Made by a program: the position numbers and the translations under genes. A stretch of DNA of 64,000 nucleotides, taken from NCBI RefSeq assembly GCF_036174265.1, contig NZ_CP108055.1, forward strand, positions 248,001-312,000, written 5' to 3'. The notes beneath the pieces were generated by a model that saw only the letters and a program-made list of their open reading frames with translations, was not told the DNA's origin and did not search any database. The stretch is from Streptomyces sp. NBC_00285. Lineage in GTDB: Bacteria > Actinomycetota > Actinomycetes > Streptomycetales > Streptomycetaceae. Each line of letters opens with the position of its first letter. Within the stretch, counting starts at the first letter, position 1. This document shows positions 51,075-60,739 of the stretch, in pieces.

Positions 51075-52096
51075 AGGCGACGGACGACCGGGCGGAAGCG
51101 GGCGCGGAAGCGGGCGCCGTCACGATCGCGTACATCGCGGAATCGGCGGGCGTCTCCATTCCGACCGTGTCCAAGGTGCTCAACCGGCGCGGCGGCGTCT
51201 CGGACCAGACCCGCGCGCGCGTCGAGGAACTCATCACCCTCCACGGCTACCGCAAGCCGGTCGGCAACCGCAGCAACGTCGTGGAGCTGGTCTTCCGTGA
51301 GCTCGACAGCCTGTGGGCGGTTGAGGTCATCCGCGGAGTGGAGCGGGCAACGCGCAAGCACCGGGCCGTGGTGATGGTCTCCGAGGTCCGCGGTGACGGC
51401 CCACCGGGGCGCTCGATCGAGGAGACAGCCGGCCGCAGGCCGAACTGCGTCCTGGCGGTGAACCGGCTCTCGCCGGAGGAACGCGAGCAGCTGACCGCGG
51501 CGGGCATTCCCTTCGTCATCATCGATCCGCTCGACGACCTCCCCGACGAGGTGCCGTTCGTGGGTTCCACCGGCTTCCGCGGCGGGCAGGCCGCGATGCG
51601 GCACCTGCTGGACCTGGGGCACCGCCGCATCGCCATGATCAGCGGCACCGGCCAGCCCGTCATCGTGCCCCGGCAGTCGGGCTTCCTCGCGGCGCTCGCC
51701 CAGGACGGACTGACGCCCGATCCCGAGCTGCTGGCCGTTTCCCCCTTCACCCGCGAGGGCGGCCGGGCCGCCGCGCTCGAGCTGCTCGCCCTCCCCGAGC
51801 GGCCCACCGCCTTCGTCACCGTCTCCGACCCGCAGGCGCTCGGCGTCTACCAGGCCGCCGGAGAACTCGGGCTGTCCGTCCCCCGCGACCTGAGCGTGGT
51901 CGGCTTCGACGACCTGCCGATCTCCTCATGGGCCGAGCCGCCGCTGACCACGGTGCACCAGCCCCTCAACGAGATGGCAGCCGCCGCGACCGAACTGGCG
52001 CTCGCCCTCGGCCGTCGCGAGGAGGTCCAGCAGGGCGGCACCGAGATCGCCACGACCCTCACCGTCCGCGGCAGCACGGCCCGGCCGAAGCGCTGA
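51071..52096 (+). CDS. LacI-family transcriptional regulator
   Basis: 341 residues from ATG 51071, overlapping the previous stop (ATGA). The helix-turn-helix is intact: VTIAYIAESAGVSIPTVSKV then LNRRGGVSDQTRARVEELIT. The ligand domain (VELVFRELDSLWAVEVIRGV, GHRRIAMISGTG, LSVVGFDDLPISSWAEPPLT) is closely related to the preceding gene, so the pair arose by duplication. It probably controls the sugar-utilisation genes to its right and senses an oligosaccharide. Cytosolic. Confidence 0.93.
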   Translation: MKATDDRAEAGAEAGAVTIAYIAESAGVSIPTVSKVLNRRGGVSDQTRARVEELITLHGYRKPVGNRSNVVELVFRELDSLWAVEVIRGVERATRKHRAVVMVSEVRGDGPPGRSIEETAGRRPNCVLAVNRLSPEEREQLTAAGIPFVIIDPLDDLPDEVPFVGSTGFRGGQAAMRHLLDLGHRRIAMISGTGQPVIVPRQSGFLAALAQDGLTPDPELLAVSPFTREGGRAAALELLALPERPTAFVTVSDPQALGVYQAAGELGLSVPRDLSVVGFDDLPISSWAEPPLTTVHQPLNEMAAAATELALALGRREEVQQGGTEIATTLTVRGSTARPKR

Positions 52097-52170
52097 GCAT
52101 GTCGTAGTGGTCCTCCCAGCCAAACCTGATGGCCGGTCAGCAGCTCTGTGTCGGGCGGGCGGCTGCCGGG

Positions 52171-53173
52171 TCAGCCGCCGGTCGACTCCCGTACCACCAG
52201 GGAGAAGTGGCTGACGAACTCCTCCCGGTCCTGCGGGAGCTCGGCCTGGCCGATCCTCCGGGCGAGGAGCGCGACCGCCCGCTCGGCCATGGCGCCGTGA
52301 TCCGGATCGATGGTGGACAGCGAGGGGACGAGGAACTCGCTGCTCTCGACGTTGTCGAAGCCGATCACCTTGACCTGCTCGGGGACCCGCACCCCGACGT
52401 CGGCGAGGCCGCGCAGCACGGCCATCGCCAGGGTGTCCGTCACGCAGAACGCACCGTCGAAGCCGAGCCCGCTCTCCACCATCTCCCGGGCGCCCTGTGC
52501 ACCCGCCCGCATCGTGAACGCTTCCATGCTCTGGGTCAGAGCGGGATCCACCCGCAGACCGGCATCCTCCAGTGCCTGCCGGTATCCGGTGTGGCGCAGG
52601 CTGGACACGTCCACCTCTTCACCCACCGGCCCGCACAGGATCGCGATGCGCCGGCAGCCCCGATCGATCAGATGGCGCGTGGCCGCCCTCGACGCGTCGA
52701 CATTGGGCATGGCGACGTGGTCCACCGGCCCCGATGATCAGCTCACCAAGGATGACCACCGGGTAGTCGACGTTGAGCCACTCGGCATCGGCCGAGCCCA
52801 TGCCCACGGGGCTGAGGAGGAGTCCGTCGTACAGCCGGTTGCGTGAGAGGGACAGCGCCGCCAGTTCGTTCTCGCGCAGCGCACCGGTCTGCTCGATGCT
52901 CACCCGCAGGTCGTACCGCGCGGCCGCGGCGACGATGGCGGCAGCCAACTCGCCGTACGCACTGTTGACCCCCGGAATGGCTGGACGGATGGTGCCGGTC
53001 CGGCCCTTGCGCAGGTTGCGGGCTGCCAGATTGACGCGGTAGTCGAGCCGGGCCATCGCCTCGAGGGCCTTCTCCCGCGTCGCCCTGCGCACGTTCGGGT
53101 GATCATTGATGACATTGGAGACGGTCATCGCCGAGACCCCGGCGGCCTTCGTCACGTCCTGGATGGTTGCCAC
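52171..53173 (-). pseudogene. LacI-family regulator with a single frameshift
   Basis: From GTG 53173 the frame reads ATIQDVTKAAGVSAMTVSNV then INDHPNVRRATREKALEAMA (helix-turn-helix and hinge) through VVILGELIIG. Near 52727-52737 one base must be skipped to continue PVDHVAMPNVDASRAATRHL, GCRRIAILCGP and VKVIGFDNVESSEFLVPSLS, ending at 52171. All parts of a ~335-residue LacI protein are present, so it is either a very recent pseudogene or a base error. It is only 11 bases from the TnpB-related gene. Confidence 0.85.
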
Positions 53174-53184
53174 GTTTACCGTTC

Positions 53185-54816
53185 CTAGGGACTGAGCGGG
53201 TGTGAGTCCTGTTGCCAGGTCTCATGCTCGGCCGAACGCCCCGGACGGTGTTGGGCGTTCTGGTTGCCCGCGTTCGCTCCGCGTCCGGCGCTCACGGATC
53301 GTGTCCGTGGTCCGGGGATGCGGGGACGGGTTCCCTCACGCCCGGGGACACGCCGATCAGCCTGGGCGGTCCGATGCCCCACCGCATCACTCCGGTGTGG
53401 TGGGGGCGGTGCCGTCCGTCGCCGGATCGGGTGTCCCTGGGCGCGCCTTCCGATCGCCACGGCAGCAGCATCGTGGCGGGTGGTCTTACGGTTCTTCGTG
53501 GTGAGGGGCTTCTGCCAGTACTGCCCGCCCCACCGGCTGGTGTAGGCCGGGTCGACGGCGATGACCGCGATACCCGTGGCGTCGGCCATCGAGGCCAGCC
53601 GGGCGCGGAGTTTCCCGGTGGGCATGCCGGAGATCAGCTGCCGGAAGCGTTTCCTGCGGCCGTGTTTCTCCCGGGTCTTCTCCGCACCGAAGTCCAGATC
53701 CTCCACCGCAATCGCCTGCACACCACACATGCGGGCCCAGTGCAGCAGGCGGGTCAGGGCGTGTCGGACCTGGGCGTCACGGTGATCGGCGGTGCCGGTC
53801 AGGTCGTAGCAGAAGCGGAGCGGGGCGCCGGTCGGGTTGCCGTGGATGTCCAGGCGCCAGGCGGCCAGGTGGTCGGCGTTCATATCGACGCCGATCACGC
53901 CATGGGTGAGCACGGCGTCGATCGGGAGGGTCGGGGTGGGCGGGATCTGCCAGGACGCGGTCAGATACCAGCGGTTGCGGCCGGCGTCGTAGTGGATGCG
54001 GTAGGCGATCGCCCGGTTGGCTGCGACGCGATCCGCCCACTCGGTGCCCCGGTGCGCGAACGCGACCCGGCAGGCCAGGACATACCGTCCGTGCGGGGCA
54101 TTCGCCAGATGGGCGAGCGGCGCGGGAAGCCTGATACTCACCTCACCGTCGGGGCTGATCCGGATCGTCTCGTTGCCGTACCGCTTGCCGGACTCACCGT
54201 CCGCCTGGCAGAACCAGCGCTCCGCCTCCCACCGCCCACGCCACGCGGACTCCGTGAGCTGGGCCGCCTCCAGGTGGTGCCGGGTACGGGCCAGACGCTT
54301 GCCGCCGCGTACGACGTGCACGATGCCGGCCTCGCGGTCGGCCCGCGCTGCCGTCAGCCGGTCCTCAAGCACCCGCAGCCGCCGGGACTTCGCATGCCAC
54401 TCCCGCGCCGACCGGTACCCCCCGGGCGCCTTCTTCGTCCCCTTCTGCCCGACCGGCAGGGACAGCCGGTCCTCGATGGTGCGGATCCCCGCTTCCAGGT
54501 GCTGCAGGTGCGCCCACTGGCCACGGCGGGCCAGCGCCCACTGGTCGTGCGTGGCCTTGGTGATACTGCCCGCCCACCGCGACGACGACAGAGGCGTCAG
54601 CTCCCGCTTACGCACCGCCCACGCCTGACCGGAATGCGAAAGGCCGTCCCGGCAACGGGCCTTGAGATCCTTCGAGGCCAGCGACCCCAGATGCCTGCCC
54701 ACCAGCCGCAGCATCATCTCGTCGTCGGGTGTCAGCTCCCTGAGGCGGGTCCGCGCGGCCACACCGCTGGGACCGGACGCGACGAACGGCGCGGCGAGAC
54801 TCCTCAGTTCACCCAC
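53185..54816 (-). CDS. TnpB-related RuvC-domain protein (IS200/IS605 accessory type)
   Basis: About 543 residues from GTG 54816; the frame continues to 54963, so the start is uncertain. RuvC-I is THGVIGVDMNADHLAAWRLD (Asp), RuvC-II VQAIAVEDLDFGAEKTREKH (Glu) and RuvC-III TTRHDAAAVAIGRRAQGHPI (Asp). The zinc ribbon between II and III is replaced: DPAYTSRWGGQYWQKPL has no cysteines. The protein is longer than typical TnpB and has a Pro/Arg-rich C-terminal tail. It matches the actinobacterial 'TnpB-related' group. The three acidic residues suggest nuclease competence; any RNA guide is undefined. It sits directly upstream of a lacI gene. Confidence 0.85.
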   Translation of the reverse strand: MGELRSLAAPFVASGPSGVAARTRLRELTPDDEMMLRLVGRHLGSLASKDLKARCRDGLSHSGQAWAVRKRELTPLSSSRWAGSITKATHDQWALARRGQWAHLQHLEAGIRTIEDRLSLPVGQKGTKKAPGGYRSAREWHAKSRRLRVLEDRLTAARADREAGIVHVVRGGKRLARTRHHLEAAQLTESAWRGRWEAERWFCQADGESGKRYGNETIRISPDGEVSIRLPAPLAHLANAPHGRYVLACRVAFAHRGTEWADRVAANRAIAYRIHYDAGRNRWYLTASWQIPPTPTLPIDAVLTHGVIGVDMNADHLAAWRLDIHGNPTGAPLRFCYDLTGTADHRDAQVRHALTRLLHWARMCGVQAIAVEDLDFGAEKTREKHGRRKRFRQLISGMPTGKLRARLASMADATGIAVIAVDPAYTSRWGGQYWQKPLTTKNRKTTRHDAAAVAIGRRAQGHPIRRRTAPPPPHRSDAVGHRTAQADRRVPGREGTRPRIPGPRTRSVSAGRGANAGNQNAQHRPGRSAEHETWQQDSHPLSP

Positions 54817-55062
54817 CCTGTCACCCCCGCCCGGCCCCACCCGAAGATCCCGTCGCCATGGGAAACGAGCGCCTCCCATGAAGGTCACGCATTCGATGCG
54901 AGAACGCCAGTTCCCCACTGAAACCGACACCACCACCGAGGCGCGTGACACAAGACAGACCAACAGCTCTCACTCCCGCTCGCCCAAACCCTCTTGAACG
55001 CACTCCAACGGCAGCAGCTCCAAACCCTCGGTCGATGGTGGGCGCAGACGCCGCGGCAGGCC

Positions 55063-56643
55063 TCAGCGCGGGTGGGCCACGGGTGCCTGGATGGTGAGGA
55101 ACGAGTGCGGGGGAATCGTCAGCACCATTCCCTGGCCGGTTGACTTCACCGCGTCGAACGGGCGCGGGGCCACCGCCTCGGGCGTCTCCGCGGTGTTGTG
55201 GACCTGGAGCCGGTCCGCGGTCAGCAGGCGGCCGGTCGGCTCGCCGACGGAGCCGCCGCGCAGGTCGAGTGTCACCTCGGCGGGCTCCTGGGCGTCCAGG
55301 TTGGTCAGTGAGATCAGCACCGTGCCGTCCTTGATGCTGGCGGAGGCGGAGAGCGTGTCGAGTTCGCTGTCCCCCACCCGGCGCTGGGCGTTCTGGGCCT
55401 GCAGGTGCACGGCGAGCGAGGTGGCGTCCTGATGGCCCTTGTTCATTTCGAAGACGTGGTACGTCGGGGTCAGGACCAGCGCGTCGCCGTCGGTGAGCAG
55501 CATGGCCTGCAGGACGTTGACGGTCTGGGCGATGTTGGCCATGTGCAGGCGTGCCGCGTGCCGGTGGAAGATGTCGAAGTGGGTGCTGGCCACGAGGGCG
55601 TCGCGCAGGGCGTTCTGCTGGAACAGGAAGCCCGGGTTGGTGCCGGGCTCCGTGTCCCACCAGGTGCCCCACTCGTCCAGGACCAGCCCGACCCTGCGGC
55701 CCGGGTCATAGCAGTCCATGACCGTGGAATGGCCGGTGAGGATACGGTCGATCCGCTTGGCCTCCAGCATCGTGCGGTAGTAGTCGTCCGTGTCGAAGTC
55801 GGTGGCGCTGCCCTTCGCTTCCCACGGGCCGATCACCGTGTACTGGTGAACGGACAGGCCCTGGAAGAAGTTGCGGGGCGTTGCCTCGCAGCCGAAGCAG
55901 CTGATCTGCTGCATCAGCGTCTCGGTCCACTTGTAGTCGTCGCCGCTCGCGCCGGAGGCGATGCGGTACAGCGTGTTGCCGCTGTGGTCACGGCAGTACG
56001 TGGCGTACTGGCGGGCCAGATCGGCGGAATACTCCGCGCGCATGTTGCCGCCGCAGCCCCAGGTCTCGTTGCCGATGCCCCAGAACTTCACCCGCCACGG
56101 CTCCTCCCGGCCGTTGGCCTTGCGTAGCCGCACCATCGGGCTGTCGCCGTCACGGGTCAGGTACTCCACCCAATCGCTCATCTCCTGCACCGTGCCGGAG
56201 CCGACGTTGCCGCTGATGTACGGCTCCGCGCCGAGCAGCTCGCACAGGGCCATGAACTCGTGGGTGCCGAAGTGGTTGTTCTCCTCCACGTTGCCCCAGT
56301 GGGTGTTGACCATGCGGGGGCGCTGGTCCCGGGGGCCGATGCCGTCCTTCCAGTGGTACTCGTCGGCGAAACAGCCGCCCGGCCAGCGCAGGTTCGGGAT
56401 GTTCAGCGCGCGCAGAGCCCGCACGACATCCAGGCGGATACCCCCCTCGTTGGGTATCGGCGAGTCCTCCCCGACCCAGAAGCCGCCGTAGATACAGCGG
56501 CCGAGGTGTTCGGCGAAGTGACCGTAGAGGTGGCGGTTGATCGTCGGGCCCTCGATGTCGAGGTTGATGACCGCGGTGGCGGTGGCGGTGGGCACGGGGT
56601 GGCTCCAGGGAGTGGGATTTGTATCGATGGAAGGGGCGGCCAC
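55063..56643 (-). CDS. abfA: GH51 alpha-L-arabinofuranosidase
   Basis: 526 residues from GTG 56643 (GAGGAG upstream). No signal peptide, so cytosolic. Family features include [40 protein letters not shown], the acid/base Glu in [20 protein letters not shown] (about residue 190-200) and the nucleophile Glu in [20 protein letters not shown] (about 310-320), followed by the C-terminal beta-sandwich. It releases arabinose from arabino-oligosaccharides taken up by the cell, fitting the galactosidases in the same gene run. The gene symbol is by family analogy. Confidence 0.93.
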   Translation of the reverse strand: MAAPSIDTNPTPWSHPVPTATATAVINLDIEGPTINRHLYGHFAEHLGRCIYGGFWVGEDSPIPNEGGIRLDVVRALRALNIPNLRWPGGCFADEYHWKDGIGPRDQRPRMVNTHWGNVEENNHFGTHEFMALCELLGAEPYISGNVGSGTVQEMSDWVEYLTRDGDSPMVRLRKANGREEPWRVKFWGIGNETWGCGGNMRAEYSADLARQYATYCRDHSGNTLYRIASGASGDDYKWTETLMQQISCFGCEATPRNFFQGLSVHQYTVIGPWEAKGSATDFDTDDYYRTMLEAKRIDRILTGHSTVMDCYDPGRRVGLVLDEWGTWWDTEPGTNPGFLFQQNALRDALVASTHFDIFHRHAARLHMANIAQTVNVLQAMLLTDGDALVLTPTYHVFEMNKGHQDATSLAVHLQAQNAQRRVGDSELDTLSASASIKDGTVLISLTNLDAQEPAEVTLDLRGGSVGEPTGRLLTADRLQVHNTAETPEAVAPRPFDAVKSTGQGMVLTIPPHSFLTIQAPVAHPR

Positions 56644-56715
56644 GAGGGCTCCTCGGGGCCTGGGGAGCCCCGGCCGTCAGAGGTCTCCGACGGCCGGGGC
56701 GTGGTTGACGGGTGG

Positions 56716-58475
56716 TCAGCCGACGGTGCCGGTCACCGTGCTGCCGTTCTTGGTGACCTGGTAGGTGGCGGTCTGGCCGCTGTAGAAGTGGAAGACCAGC
56801 GTGGCTGTGTCGCCGTCACGCAGCGAGTTGAGGAACAGGGGGGGGGCAGCACGATCGTGCTGTTGGGGTAGTCGGGCGAGAACGTCTCGTTGAACGTCTG
56901 GTAGGGGGTCCAGTCGGTCGGGCCGGCGTTGGTGCCGTCGGCGTAGGTGGAGTGCATGGTCGCCAGGTTGTTGCCCCGGTACTGGGTGGGGATGGTCAGG
57001 CCGTCGGTGGTGCCATTGGCCGCCGCCACTGTCGGGTTGTCGTTGGTGACGATGTCGATGTTCCACGGCACCCCGGTGGAGAACCGGGCCTGGACCGTGG
57101 CGTCGGTACCGTAGGCGCGGTCGCCGACCAGGCGGGTCAGCGCACTGGCGGTGAAGGTCAGCGTGGTTCCGGAGACGGTGTAGTCCCTGCCCGGGCGCAG
57201 CTTGGTGTTGCCCTGCCACACGCCCAGGAAGTGGGTGCCGTTGAGGTTCAGGGTGAGCGACTCGGCGGTGATCGGGGCGGACTTGGAGACGAAGAGCTTG
57301 TCGAAGGAGGCCGTGCCCGAGCGGGTGGTCCAGCTCGACTTGATCATCGCGATGATGTCCGGGTCACGCCACTGGAGCGTTTCACGGTTCAGGTAGTTGA
57401 AGGCGTCCCACAGGGCGGTGGTGACGCCGTACTTGCGCGCCGCGTATCCCAGCTGCTCGTAGTACTTCAGCTGCTCGCCACGCTCGACTGATTCGGGCCA
57501 GAAGTAGTTGGGGCTGGTCAACAGGCCGTACTCGCCGAGGTAGACCGGGATGCCCTTGGCGACGAAGGTGTCGTGCATATCGGCGAAGGAGTCGTCCAGG
57601 TATTTCTGGGCGATGTCGCCGTACAGGGTGCCGCCGGCGATGTTCGCGCTGAACGGGTAGTAGCTGTAGAAGTGCACGGTCGCCACCAGCTGGCTGTCGT
57701 GCAGGGAGTTGATGGTGGTGGACAGGTCGTCCAGGAGGGGCTGGGCGCCATCGCCGCCCACGGTGGGCAGGACGAGCATCCTGGTCGCGTTCGCCCCGCC
57801 CGAGGCGCGGACCACGGTGTGGAAGGAGACGTTCAACTCGTTCAGGTACTGGGTCGCCTGCGCGGTCGTGGCACCGGGGAACCGCGGTTCGTTGATGCTC
57901 TCGAAGAGCAGGGTGCGCGGCTCGGACTTGAAGGCCTCGGAGATCTGCGACCAGGTGGAGGCGAAGCGGGGCATGACATTGTCATGGTCCGTGACGATGT
58001 TGTTGACCCAATTCACCGAGTCGTGGTGGGCGTCGAGCACGACGTACAGGCCGGCGGCCTGCGCCCAGTCCACGACCTGCTTGACCCGGGCCACAAAGGT
58101 GGCATCGATGGTGTACGGCGCGGTGGCGGACTGGTGGGTGCCCCAGGTCACCGGGATGCGGACACTGTGGAAGCCATTCGCGGCGATGGTGTCGAAGATC
58201 GCCTTGGTGGTCAGGGGGTTGCCCCAGGCGGTTTCGCTGGGGGCGTCCAGGGAGTTGCCCAGGTTCCAGCTGGGCTGCATCTGCGCCACGGCGTCGATGG
58301 CCTTGGCCGGGACGCTGACGACCGGGTGCCGCGCCGCGCCGTGGACGTCGGTGGCGCCGAACGCGGCGGTGCCGGACAGGCCCAGCATGACGGCCAGGGC
58401 CGTCAGCAGGGCGGCCAGGCGGCCGAGGCCGCGGCCTCTGGCGCGCCGGTGCGCGGGTGGCTGGATGTCGCTCAT
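56716..58475 (-). CDS. Secreted GH5 endoglycanase with C-terminal X2-type module, frameshifted
   Basis: From ATG 58475: a signal peptide (GRLAALLTALAVMLGLSGTA) and a GH5 catalytic domain with MQPSWNLGNSLDAPSETAWG, LYVVLDAHHD, TLLFESINEPRFPGATTA (acid/base Glu) and GIPVYLGEYGLLTSPNYF (nucleophile Glu). After it, LNLNGTHFLGVWQGNTKLRP resembles a CBM_X2 module. At the G9 run (56838-56846) the frame shifts: the main frame ends at 56733 after a basic scramble, while the neighbouring frame continues LRDGDTATLVFHFYSGQTAT to 56716. Substrate could be beta-glucan, mannan or galactan. Confidence 0.85.
56838..56846. repeat. G9 homopolymer inside the GH5 gene
   Basis: Nine consecutive G (C on the coding strand), the point where the GH5 reading frame changes. 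It may be a slippage-prone or mis-called site. Confidence 0.85.
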
Positions 58476-58521
58476 GCCATGTGCCTTTCTCGAGATGAGT
58501 GGATCTCTGGCGCAGTGCTGG

Positions 58522-60630
58522 TCAGGAAGTCTGCGTGGGGCGGGCCGACTGCCGGAGTCGCAACAGCACGGCGGACGGTGCCGCCGGCAGGGTCACGGTG
58601 AGCTCGGCCGCATCCGGATCCCAGGCGCAGTGCGGTCGCCCGCTGCTGGGGTAGAGCAGGTCGGTGCTGACATCGGCTCCCCGCAGCCGGGGCAGCCGCA
58701 GGACTGCGGTGTCGTCCGCTCCGGGGCGGCGCCAGACCGTGAGGTAGGTGGTGGCCGGGGTGTGCAGGGCCAGGGCGATCCATGGGTCCTCCCAGGCCGG
58801 CAGGCCGAGCGGCCAGGCGGGGACGGCCTGCGGAAGGTCGGCGCGAATGGACTTGTACACCGCCACCCCCTCATGGACCAGCGCTCGTTCCCCGGCCCCG
58901 AGCTCGGTGATCTTCCCCGAGAGGTGGATGCGGCCGAGGAGGGCGTTGGCCATGGTGAAGGCGACCTCGTCGGGGGAGTCCTTGGCCTGCGGGTAGGCCC
59001 AGACCGCACCCTGTTCGGGGGTGACGGCGGTGGGCGCGGAGGCGGCGATCGGCGCATAGAGCAGCAGGTCCTCCTGGTCGCTGGTGGAGTGGAGCTGCAG
59101 CCGCGAGAGCATGGCGTGGTCGGTGCGCATGCCGCCCGAGGCGCAGCTCTCGATCACCAGGTCCGGGTAGCGGTCCAGGACGCCGTCCAGCCAGTCGAGC
59201 AGGGCCCGGTTGTGGCCCAGCAGCCCGTCGGCCGGGGCCTCCCCGGGGTGGCTGCTGGTGCCGCGGGCGAAGTCGGTGTTGTGGTCGAGCTTGAGGTAGC
59301 CGACGCCCCACTCGCCGACCAGGCGGTCCACGACCTGGTCGAGGTGGGCCCGGGCGGCGGGATGGCGCAGGTCGAGGTGGTACCGGTTGCCGCCATCCCC
59401 CTCACGCTGCCCGTCGCGGCAGAAGAACGCCTCCTCCGGCAGGGACTTGGCGACCGGGCTGGACACGCCGACCCCCTCCGGTTCCAGCCAGATGCCGGGC
59501 ACCATCCCCCGCTCCCGGATGCGGTCCAGGACCTCGTGGATCCCGCGCGGCCCGGGGAAGCGGCTGGCGGCCGGTTCCCAGGTGCCGACAGTGCTCCACC
59601 AGTGGCCGTTGTCCTCGTCGTACCAGCCGGCGTCGATGACGAAGTACTCCGACCCCGCCTCGGCCGCAGCATCGACCAGTGGCAGCAGCTTGGCCGTGGT
59701 GGGGTCGCCCATCAGGCAGTTCATGTAGTCGTTGAAGATCACCGGCAGGTGGAGGTGGTCCCGGTGCGGGCGGCGGGTGATCCGGCGGTACCGGGTGAGC
59801 ACGGCGAACGCCTCGTCGGGGCCGCCGTCCGCAGCGAAAGCGAGCGCCACCGGTACCGTGCGGAACTCGGCCCCCGGCTCCAGCAGGTGCCGCCAGCTGT
59901 GATTGGCGTCGGTGGGACCGAACAGCGCCACATAGGCCGTCTCGTCACGGACGCCGCACTCCGAGCGCCAGCCTCCGCCGTTGTGCTCGATCTGCCACAG
60001 CCAGGTGCGACCCGATTCACGGTCGGTCAGGCCGCCCATGGGGAGGAACCGGCTGCTGGACCGGACGCCCCGGCCGGTCATGACCCGGCCGTTGAGGGCG
60101 GGCGAGGAGTCCCGCAGCTGCTCCTGCTTCCAGCGGAGCTCGGTGAACCACTCGTTATCCGCCCACATCAGGTCGGCGGAGTCCAGGCCCGCCGGTCCGT
60201 CCTGGGTGAGGCCGCCGGTCACCAGCGAGCTGACCGACTCCAGTTGCAGCGCACCCGGCCCTTCGTTGCGCAGGAGCACCTCGCTGCGCAGCACCGGCAG
60301 GCCGTCCGGGGAGCGGTAGCGCACCTCGGCGGTGAGCCCGATGCCGGGGTCGTGGAGTTCGACGCTCAGCGTGTGCCAGTCGCCGTCACGGCCCGCGCGG
60401 TGGGAGCGGTGGCGCAGCCGCGAGGCGAGGTCGGTGCCGATGAGGTGCCGGCCCTGGCCCCCCGCCGTCACCTCGACCAGCGGCAGCGGTGCGCCGGGGC
60501 GCCTCGCGCCGTCCGCCTCTTCGGGTGTCCCGAGGTGGACGAGTCGGGCGGCGCCGTCCTCGTCCAGGGCGATCTCCATGGCCAGGGCCGGGTGGCCCCA
60601 GCGGATCGTCTGCGCTGTGCCGTGCGTCAC
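58522..60630 (-). CDS. GH36 alpha-galactosidase
   Basis: 702 residues from GTG 60630, no signal peptide. An N-terminal beta-sandwich is followed by the catalytic domain: VIFNDYMNCLMGDPTTAKLL, YFVIDAGWYDEDNGHWWSTV, GIWLEPEGV, then VGYLKLDHNTDFA (nucleophile Asp), LVIESCASGGMRTDHAMLSR and LQLHSTSDQEDLLL (acid/base Asp). These are the GH36/GH-D clan hallmarks. It removes alpha-1,6-galactose from galacto-oligosaccharides or galactomannan fragments in the cytosol. It lies 109 bases downstream of the GH42 gene. Confidence 0.93.
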   Translation of the reverse strand: MTHGTAQTIRWGHPALAMEIALDEDGAARLVHLGTPEEADGARRPGAPLPLVEVTAGGQGRHLIGTDLASRLRHRSHRAGRDGDWHTLSVELHDPGIGLTAEVRYRSPDGLPVLRSEVLLRNEGPGALQLESVSSLVTGGLTQDGPAGLDSADLMWADNEWFTELRWKQEQLRDSSPALNGRVMTGRGVRSSSRFLPMGGLTDRESGRTWLWQIEHNGGGWRSECGVRDETAYVALFGPTDANHSWRHLLEPGAEFRTVPVALAFAADGGPDEAFAVLTRYRRITRRPHRDHLHLPVIFNDYMNCLMGDPTTAKLLPLVDAAAEAGSEYFVIDAGWYDEDNGHWWSTVGTWEPAASRFPGPRGIHEVLDRIRERGMVPGIWLEPEGVGVSSPVAKSLPEEAFFCRDGQREGDGGNRYHLDLRHPAARAHLDQVVDRLVGEWGVGYLKLDHNTDFARGTSSHPGEAPADGLLGHNRALLDWLDGVLDRYPDLVIESCASGGMRTDHAMLSRLQLHSTSDQEDLLLYAPIAASAPTAVTPEQGAVWAYPQAKDSPDEVAFTMANALLGRIHLSGKITELGAGERALVHEGVAVYKSIRADLPQAVPAWPLGLPAWEDPWIALALHTPATTYLTVWRRPGADDTAVLRLPRLRGADVSTDLLYPSSGRPHCAWDPDAAELTVTLPAAPSAVLLRLRQSARPTQTS

Positions 60631-60739
60631 TGGGGTACGTCCTCTCGGGTGGTGCCGGGCGCCAGCCCGGGGTCAGTCAGGGGCATGTCGTGTTCCTCAC
60701 GTCCTGGATCGGGGGTGGGCCGGTATGAGTCGCCGCGCA

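Noticed and set aside
53212..54921. Plus-strand open frame of 569 codons
   Set aside because: Antisense shadow of the TnpB-related gene; composition is Gly/Arg/Pro-rich and no motif is recognisable.
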